From contig JBNAWC010000022.1 of NCBI GenBank assembly GCA_049700035.1, positions 1-17,900 on the forward strand: DNA of 17,900 nt, in the 5' to 3' direction. Below the pieces are notes generated by a model. It had not been told where the DNA came from, ran no database searches, and worked only from the letters and a program-made list of their open reading frames with translations. The translations under genes and the position numbers were made by a program. Shown in pieces: positions 13,045 through 17,900 of the stretch. Every line of letters starts with the position of its first letter. Positions within the stretch are counted from its first letter, which is position 1. This stretch comes from JAVZLQ01 sp049700035 (GTDB lineage: Archaea; Thermoproteota; Bathyarchaeia; Bathyarchaeales; Bathycorpusculaceae).

Positions 13045-14436
13045 CTACAAAAGCAGTTTTAAATCATCAATTGCCTTTAGAACTTTTTCGCCGCGCTGCG
13101 TTATTTTGAAAAACTTTCTTCTGTCCTTTCTGTAACTGACTATTAAGCCTTTTTCATAAAGCGCTGTTAAGTGTTGGTATATTGCTGCTCTTGTCATTGT
13201 TTTTCCGAGTTTTTCCCATAAATCATAGCCGTAAGTGTCCTTTTCTTTTAGAATCCTTAGGATTTTATCTTTTGTGCTTATTTCTAAGCCCAATACTGCC
13301 GTTTTCTGCTTCTTGGTTAATGCTTGCAGAATGTCCGTAGCTTTAAGTCCGCTTCCAGTTATTGGACAAACAACGCTTTCATCTTTATTTATTCGCCCTT
13401 CCTTAACAAGCCTTTTCAAAGCTGCAATTTCCGCCGAGCTTGATGGTTCTGCAAATATGCCTTCATGTTTGGCTATTTGGAGTTCTGCCGTGAAAATTTC
13501 GCTGTCAGAAACAGTTAAAGCTGAGCCTCCTGATTCTTTTATCGCCTTTATTGCAAGTTCACTTTGCATAGGCTCTTTGACGAGCAAAGCAAGGGCTTTT
13601 GTTGAAGGCTTTGCTGATATACGCCCCTTCTTAAGAAGCGCTTTAATTATCGCCGAGCTCCCTTCGGGTTGGACGCCGACCATTTTTGGAAGCCTTTTTG
13701 CTAAGCCTAGCTTTTCAAGTTCTTTGAAGCCTTTCCAAATTGAGTATATTGTTCCACCGCTGCCCATAGAAACTATTATCCAGTCTGGAACGCCGAACTG
13801 CTCGAAAATCTCGTATGAAATTGTTTTCTGAGCCTCAATTACAAGCGGATTCAGCTCCGCGGTTGCTTGATACCAGCTCAGCTCCTTCACCAACACCTCA
13901 GCTCTATGTATTGCCTCATCGATAAATTCCCCAAACTCTTCAATAACGGCGTCGTAAACTAGCATTTGAGCGAGTTTACCAACATCAACAAGTTTAGGCA
14001 CTATCACGTGGCAGTTCAGTCCCGCTTTTGCGCAATAAGCAGCCAGGGACGCGCCGAGGTTTCCCATGCTTGCACAAACAAGCGTATCATGTTTAAGGTC
14101 CAGGGCATTCGATGTTAGCAAGGCAGAGGCGCGGTCTCTATACGAGTTTGTCGGGTTTCTAGTTTCGTCTTTCAAGTAGAGTTCTTTTAAACCTAAAAGT
14201 TTGGCAAGCCTGTCAGCCTTATGGAGAGGCGTATCACCCTCACCTAAAGTTACTATGTGCCTAACTGGTGGGAGCAGACGCTTATACTTCCAAAAACCAG
14301 CATAACCCGAAACTCCCAGTTTACGCGCAGATGAAAGAGGCAAATTATAGTCTAGCGGTCCCCCACAATTTCCGCATGAACCATGTGGAGGAAACATTGG
14401 AAATTTTTTGCCGCATTTGAAACATTCTAAAGCCAT
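13045..14436 (-). CDS. Threonine synthase-like PLP-fold protein lacking the Schiff-base Lys, fused to a PadR-like winged helix
   Basis: A 463-residue protein in three parts. An N-terminal zinc-ribbon (CFKC at 5-8, CGNC at 21-24), as in many archaeal ThrC, is followed by a fold-type II PLP domain (about 45-380). Residues about 386-463 form a winged helix (TYGYDLWEKL, AIYQHLTALYEKGLIV, RRKFFKITQRGEKVL) of PadR/ArsR-like character. The PLP domain keeps the Asn loop SMGNLGAS (123-130), a phosphate loop MGSGGT (224-229) and ITGSGLK (359-365). The normal NPTGSFKDR motif, whose Lys binds PLP, reads NPTNSYRDR here, with Arg100 (AGA codon, 14137-14139). Either another Lys serves, the enzyme is inactive, or it senses a ligand. 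Database annotation will probably say threonine synthase. I favour a regulator or altered enzyme. It is the first gene of the minus-strand series, with a likely leaderless start. Confidence 0.85.
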   Translation of the reverse strand: MALECFKCGKKFPMFPPHGSCGNCGGPLDYNLPLSSARKLGVSGYAGFWKYKRLLPPVRHIVTLGEGDTPLHKADRLAKLLGLKELYLKDETRNPTNSYRDRASALLTSNALDLKHDTLVCASMGNLGASLAAYCAKAGLNCHVIVPKLVDVGKLAQMLVYDAVIEEFGEFIDEAIHRAEVLVKELSWYQATAELNPLVIEAQKTISYEIFEQFGVPDWIIVSMGSGGTIYSIWKGFKELEKLGLAKRLPKMVGVQPEGSSAIIKALLKKGRISAKPSTKALALLVKEPMQSELAIKAIKESGGSALTVSDSEIFTAELQIAKHEGIFAEPSSSAEIAALKRLVKEGRINKDESVVCPITGSGLKATDILQALTKKQKTAVLGLEISTKDKILRILKEKDTYGYDLWEKLGKTMTRAAIYQHLTALYEKGLIVSYRKDRRKFFKITQRGEKVLKAIDDLKLLL

Positions 14437-14460
14437 GATTCCAATCCGCGAAATTGCACT

Positions 14461-14470
14461 ATAATTATTT
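14461..14470 (-). promoter_or_regulatory. Putative TATA box of the ThrC-like/winged-helix gene
   Basis: Minus-strand AAATAATTAT lies centred about 29 nt before ATG 14436, with GGC just upstream and no clear Shine-Dalgarno between, suggesting a nearly leaderless transcript. ACTATA at 14458-14463, at the edge of this box, matches part of the arm of the palindrome at 13008-13029. That similarity is short and may be chance. Confidence 0.4.
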
Positions 14471-14557
14471 GCCCTTTAAAGGTCTTTTAAGCATTTACAA
14501 GCGTTAACAAAATGGGAAAACTCTAAATGCGAGTATTATGCTGATAAATAGCAAGTC

Positions 14558-14956
14558 ATGAGTGGATTATGTATGACTGGAGAAAAAGTGGAGGAAGACC
14601 CAGTAAAACTGCACAAGGATGCAAACACGCTCTTTGAGACTGGCAAGTACAAGGAAGCTCTAGAAAAATTTCTAAGGGCGTCAGAACTTTACCTGAAGAA
14701 AAACAACTTTTTCGATGCCACATCGATGCTTTATAAGGCTGGAGAGTGTGCGTACATGCTCAAGGATTATGAAACTGCAGCTGAATATTTCATGAAGTCC
14801 GCAGAACTATCCTTCAACAAGGGATTCGACAGATATGGAGTTAGCGCATTAGAATATGCCAGAGACTGCTACGAAGCCCTAAAGAATAAAGAAAAAGTGA
14901 AAGAGCTGAAGAAGAAGATAAAAGAGATAAAAGAGAAGCTGGAGGCTTCATTCTAA
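14558..14956 (+). CDS. Small TPR-like helical repeat protein
   Basis: A 132-residue protein, all helical. Two to three TPR/SNAP-like units are visible: KDANTLFETGKYKEALEKFL, then DATSMLYKAGECAYMLKDYETAAEYF, then GVSALEYARDCYEALKN, with the usual small residues at A/G positions. It closes with a Lys/Glu-rich coiled-coil-like tail (KELKKKIKEIKEKLE). Such proteins scaffold protein-protein contacts. No partner is evident. ATG 14558 gives MSGLCMTGEK, while ATG 14573 gives MTGEKVEEDP. A TATA-like GATAAATA near 14543-14550 would place transcription initiation close to the second ATG, so the shorter form is possible. The gene appears monocistronic between a divergent and a downstream promoter. Confidence 0.75.
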   Translation: MSGLCMTGEKVEEDPVKLHKDANTLFETGKYKEALEKFLRASELYLKKNNFFDATSMLYKAGECAYMLKDYETAAEYFMKSAELSFNKGFDRYGVSALEYARDCYEALKNKEKVKELKKKIKEIKEKLEASF

Positions 14957-14997
14957 ATATTTTAAACACCCCTTTTCCTTTTAAGTTAGGCAAACAC

Positions 14998-15005
14998 TTT
15001 TTATT
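14998..15005 (+). promoter_or_regulatory. Putative TATA box of the DNA ligase gene
   Basis: TTTTTATT preceded by GCAAAC lies 46-53 nt before ATG 15051. The expected transcription start (about 15027) would produce a leader of roughly 24 nt containing AAGGT at 15039-15043. The pyrimidine-rich stretch just upstream (14970-14982) could also end the preceding TPR transcript. Confidence 0.4.
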
Positions 15006-15050
15006 TTTCAAGTAGCCTAGCAAAATTTGGCTAAGTTTAAGGTAAAAGTT

Positions 15051-16748
15051 ATGCCAACACGGTTTAAGGCCTTGGCTGAACTGTGCGAAAAACTGGAGAA
15101 CACAACTAAAAGGCTTGTCATGGTAAATGCCGTAGCAGAATTCATGAAAAATCTCGAACCAAACGAAGTTGAGCCTGCAGTAGCCATGATTCTTGGAAGA
15201 CCATTCCCAAAATGGAGCCAGAAAACGCTTGAGGTAAGTTGGTCAACACTAAGCAACATAATAATGCGAATAACCGAGGTAGAGCAGGATACATTCACAA
15301 AGGTTTTCGGCGAAACAGGCGACATAGGCTCAGCCACAAAAGTGATATTTGAAAGAGGCAAAATCAAGAGGCAAACAACGCTCTTAGAAAGAGCCTTAAC
15401 AATAGGCGAAGTTAGGCGAAGCTTCGAAGAAATAGCCGAAGCCATTGGACAAGGCTCAAGAGAAAGGAAAGAACGCCTAATAGAAGCCCTTTTAAGCCTA
15501 GCTTCGCCAGTGGAAGCCAAATACCTCGTGAAAATTCTCATAGGTGAGATGCGGACGGGCTTTCATGAAGGATTAATGGAACAAGCAATTTCAAAAGCCT
15601 TCAAAATTCCATTAGAAGCCGTTCAAAAAGCCAGCATGACAATAGGCGACATAGGCGAAGTTGCAGCCATAGCCAAAAAAGAAGGCGCAGACGGACTGCT
15701 AAAAGTAGGGTTCAAGGTTTTTAGACCAGTAAAGCTGATGCTTGCGCAGATAGCAAACGATGTTGCTGAAGCCCTAAAAGAACACGGTGGAAAAACAGCC
15801 TTTGAGTACAAGTTGGATGGAGCGAGAGTTCAGATACACAAGCTAGGTGGAGATGTCCGGATATTTAGCCGAAGATTAACTGATGTGACGGAAAGCCTGC
15901 CAGAAGTAGTCGAAGAAATAAAAAAAGAATTCAAGGCTCAAGAAGCAATAGTTGAAGGCGAAGTCATAGCCGTCGACAAAGCGGGAAACCCCATACCTTT
16001 TCAACATTTGATGCGAAGATTTAAAAGAATACGCGAAATAAAGGACATGGCCGAAAAGATTCCAATAAAACTCTACTTGTTTGATATTCTGTACTTAAAC
16101 GGCGAAAGCCTAATCTCGCTTCCATACATAAAAAGGAGACAAAAGCTGGCAGAAAACGCTGGAGAAATCCCCCTAGCAAAGCAGATAATCACAGACAATG
16201 CCAACGAAGCTGAACAATTCCTAAAAGAGGCATTAGACAAGGGACATGAAGGGTTAATGGCTAAAAAATTAGACAGCCCCTATGTGCCAGGAACACGCGG
16301 AAGACACTGGTACAAAATAAAACCAGTCCTAGAACCTTTAGATTTAGTTATTGTCGCAGCGGAATACGGCTATGGTAGAAGGCACAAGTGGCTTTCAGAT
16401 TATTATTTGGCTGCGCGTGATGCTGAAACTGGCGAATACTTAATTGTTGGCAAGACGTTTAAGGGTTTAACAGATGCCGAAATAATCGAAATGACAAGAC
16501 GCCTAAAGGAAATAGCCATAAAAGAGGAGTCTAGAAGAGTTTTTGTCGCTCCGAAAATAGTTGTTGAAGTAACATACAATGAAATTCAGAAAAGCCCAAA
16601 ATACAAGTGTGGCATGGCTTTACGTTTCGCAAGGATAAGCCGCATAAGAGAGGACAAATCCCCTGAAGAGGCGGACACTATACATAGGGTTAAAGAGATA
16701 TATGAAAGGCAGTTTTTGAAAAAAGGCAGATATAGCATAGCCAACTAA
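15051..16748 (+). CDS. lig: ATP-dependent DNA ligase, archaeal type
   Basis: A 565-residue replicative-type ligase that seals nicks via a covalent Lys-AMP. The N-terminal helical DNA-binding domain (ELCEKLENTTKR, LLERALTIGEVRRSFEEIA, LVKILIGEMRTGFHEGL) is followed by the adenylation domain. Motif I is EYKLDGARVQIH, with the nucleotidyl Lys codon at 15810-15812. Other motifs seen are FSRRLTDVTESLPEV, EAIVEGEVIAVD, LYLFDILYLNGESL, HEGLMAKKLDSPYVPGTRGRHWYKIKP, and the OB-fold end with VVEVTYNEIQKSPKY and FARISRIREDK. ATG 15051 is chosen because AAGGT lies 8 nt upstream and the protein then begins close to the family start. A TTG at 15027 would add eight residues and has no ribosome-binding site. 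Length is typical for archaea. Confidence 0.95.
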   Translation: MPTRFKALAELCEKLENTTKRLVMVNAVAEFMKNLEPNEVEPAVAMILGRPFPKWSQKTLEVSWSTLSNIIMRITEVEQDTFTKVFGETGDIGSATKVIFERGKIKRQTTLLERALTIGEVRRSFEEIAEAIGQGSRERKERLIEALLSLASPVEAKYLVKILIGEMRTGFHEGLMEQAISKAFKIPLEAVQKASMTIGDIGEVAAIAKKEGADGLLKVGFKVFRPVKLMLAQIANDVAEALKEHGGKTAFEYKLDGARVQIHKLGGDVRIFSRRLTDVTESLPEVVEEIKKEFKAQEAIVEGEVIAVDKAGNPIPFQHLMRRFKRIREIKDMAEKIPIKLYLFDILYLNGESLISLPYIKRRQKLAENAGEIPLAKQIITDNANEAEQFLKEALDKGHEGLMAKKLDSPYVPGTRGRHWYKIKPVLEPLDLVIVAAEYGYGRRHKWLSDYYLAARDAETGEYLIVGKTFKGLTDAEIIEMTRRLKEIAIKEESRRVFVAPKIVVEVTYNEIQKSPKYKCGMALRFARISRIREDKSPEEADTIHRVKEIYERQFLKKGRYSIAN

Positions 16749-16771
16749 ATACTTGGAAGTGGAGAAAGTCC

Positions 16772-17809
16772 ATGCCCAAAAAACTGAATGAATCCTTTTA
16801 CGACGAATTCTACAGTCGCCAAATGGTGATGCGTGAACTCGGCAGGGAGGGACAGAGGAAACTTGCAAACTCAAAAGTCGCAGTCGTTGGACTGGGTGGG
16901 CTGGGCACAGCATCATCACTATACTTGGCACTCGCAGGTGTTGGTTACCTACGTCTCATAGACCAAGACACAGTTGAATTGCACAATTTGCATAGACAAG
17001 TCTTGTACAGCAAAGATGATTTACACTATCCAAAGGCAGAAGTCTCAGCAAAAAGACTAAAGAAAATTAATCCTCTGGTAAAGGTTGAACCAATATCCGA
17101 AAACTTGAATACAAAAAACGCTGAAAAACTCATCGCGGGAGTAGACTGCGTTGTCGACGGATTAGACAACATGAGAACACGCTACATCGTCAACCGAGCA
17201 TGCACAAAACTTAAAATTCCATACGTTTTTGGCGCAGCCATAGGAATGGAAGGAAACCTATCAGTGTTCGCCCCTCCTGAAACACCATGCCTAGAATGCG
17301 TATTCCCAGACATAGACGACAAAAACATCTTAACATGCGACGTACGAGGTGTCCTTGGAGCCACACCCGGCATAATTGGAACAATGCAATCAATGGAAAC
17401 AATAAAAGTTTTGACTGGAATAGGCTCAACGTTAAAGGGTAAACTTATGATTTGTGATTTCAGCGACATGTACTTCACCATAATAGATATATTCAAAAGA
17501 GAAAACTGCTCAGCATGCCACGGCACGACAACCCAGCAAAAACAGGAAAAGCTTGTGTGGCTATGTGGAAGAAAAACCGTAAACATAAACCCAGAAAAAC
17601 CATTAAAACTAGACCTAAACCAAATCTACGAAAAAATTAGGCACCATTTCAAAGTGCGCATAAAATCCCAACTCGCAATAATATTCAACCACAAAAACTA
17701 CGAAATAAGCCTTTTCAAAGGCGGACGCATGCTAATAAAAAACGTCGAAAACGAAGAAAAAGCCCTAAAAATCTACAGAGAAATCACCAAAAAACTCACA
17801 GCAAACTAG
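16772..17809 (+). CDS. E1-like adenylyltransferase (MoeB/ThiF/UbaA family) with extra C-terminal domain
   Basis: A 345-residue E1-like enzyme that activates the C-terminal Gly of a ubiquitin-fold sulfur carrier (ThiS/MoaD/SAMP type) by adenylation. Seen are VAVVGLGGLGTASSLYLALAGVG (ATP loop, about 36-58), LIDQDTVELHNLHRQ, DGLDNMRTRY, two zinc pairs (CLEC 173-176, CSAC 246-249) and LTCDVRGVLGATPG with Cys189 at the MoeB/UbaA thioester position. Residues about 265-345 form an additional alpha/beta segment ending in ISLFKGGRMLIKNVENEEKAL, not part of bacterial MoeB. No carrier gene lies beside it, so molybdopterin, thiamine, tRNA thiolation or SAMPylation cannot be told apart. A GGAG at 16761-16764 precedes ATG 16772. 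It follows DNA ligase by 23 nt and may be co-transcribed. Confidence 0.88.
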   Translation: MPKKLNESFYDEFYSRQMVMRELGREGQRKLANSKVAVVGLGGLGTASSLYLALAGVGYLRLIDQDTVELHNLHRQVLYSKDDLHYPKAEVSAKRLKKINPLVKVEPISENLNTKNAEKLIAGVDCVVDGLDNMRTRYIVNRACTKLKIPYVFGAAIGMEGNLSVFAPPETPCLECVFPDIDDKNILTCDVRGVLGATPGIIGTMQSMETIKVLTGIGSTLKGKLMICDFSDMYFTIIDIFKRENCSACHGTTTQQKQEKLVWLCGRKTVNINPEKPLKLDLNQIYEKIRHHFKVRIKSQLAIIFNHKNYEISLFKGGRMLIKNVENEEKALKIYREITKKLTAN

Positions 17810-17817
17810 CCTAAATA

Positions 17818-17825
17818 CATTTATC
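17818..17825 (+). promoter_or_regulatory. Putative TATA box of the tRNA gene
   Basis: CATTTATC is centred about 28 nt before the first tRNA base at 17850, the expected spacing for an archaeal promoter. It lies just after the stop of the E1-like gene. Confidence 0.35.
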
Positions 17826-17849
17826 CAAGTTCAAAATACTTTTAAAATT

Positions 17850-17900
17850 GCCGGGGTGGCCGAACGGTTCAGGCGGCTGCCTGCAGAGCAGCTATATGTG
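17850..17900 (+). tRNA. tRNA-Cys (anticodon GCA), 5' part, cut by the window end
   Basis: Reading from 17850: acceptor strand GCCGGGG, TG, D-stem GCC/GGC around a GAACGGTTCA loop with the conserved GG, then anticodon stem GCTGC paired with GCAGC around loop CTGCAGA, where the anticodon is GCA. This decodes UGC/UGU (Cys). About 51 of roughly 75 bases are present. The variable loop and the first T-stem bases close the window, and the 3' acceptor strand (which should read CCCCGGC) lies outside. Confidence 0.88.

Noticed and set aside
13235..13831. Long plus-strand open frame of 198 codons opposite the ThrC-like gene
   Set aside because: It mirrors the conserved minus-strand protein and its translation is Ser/Pro-rich with no family resemblance, so it is a shadow.
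14473..14482. 10-bp palindrome CCTTTAAAGG in the ThrC-like/TPR intergenic region
   Set aside because: It is short, AT-rich at the centre, and common enough to arise by chance. It does not resemble the 22-bp palindrome.
15017..15541. Minus-strand open frame of 174 codons inside the DNA ligase gene
   Set aside because: It is antisense to conserved ligase sequence and shows no coding features.
1..17900. CRISPR arrays, insertion sequences, transposase or integrase genes, phage genes
   Set aside because: No repeat-spacer pattern, terminal inverted repeats or recombinase motifs were seen. The tRNA at the right edge is cut off, so an integration site there cannot be judged.

Overview
The window reads as chromosomal DNA of an archaeon, most likely of the TACK group and perhaps Bathyarchaeia-like. 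The evidence is an archaeal-type spc ribosomal operon (eL19-uL18-uS5-uL30-uL15-SecY-EMC3-like-eL34-Cmk), archaeal ATP-dependent DNA ligase, frequent TTG/GTG starts, 1-11 nt gene overlaps and TATA/BRE-like promoters instead of bacterial -10/-35 elements. The lineage is inferred from gene content only. Coding density is high and no gene-free stretch exceeds 150 bases.

Positions 1-5753 (+) carry the translation/secretion operon. It is nearly canonical but has two departures. An Hsp20/alpha-crystallin-domain gene with a very basic N-terminal tail sits between uL30 and uL15. The adenylate kinase gene usually found between secY and the EMC3-like gene is absent, and eL14/cbf5 do not follow cmk.

Positions 5862-11203 are a cell-surface glycan region. 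First comes a tightly overlapping three-gene unit (four-TM protein, processive membrane glycosyltransferase, single-TM protein), preceded by four TTCTA(G) motifs at exact 13-nt spacing across its putative promoter. A radical SAM/SPASM-like gene follows on the minus strand. Then comes a second plus-strand operon with a methyltransferase and two GT2 glycosyltransferases.

Positions 11195-14436 (-) hold the most unusual locus. A threonine-synthase-like PLP-fold protein has Arg where the Schiff-base Lys should be and is fused to a C-terminal PadR-like winged helix. It is followed by a vitamin-type ECF transporter S component and a PurM/HypE-superfamily protein. Between the first two genes lies a perfect 22-bp palindrome (10-bp arms) placed exactly between a TATA-like box and the start codon. 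I suggest, as inference, that the fusion protein is a ligand-sensing transcription factor derived from an enzyme, and that it controls the transporter.

Positions 14558-17900 (+) contain a small TPR-like protein, DNA ligase, an E1-like (MoeB/ThiF/UbaA) adenylyltransferase with an extra C-terminal domain, and the 5' part of a tRNA-Cys(GCA) cut by the window end.
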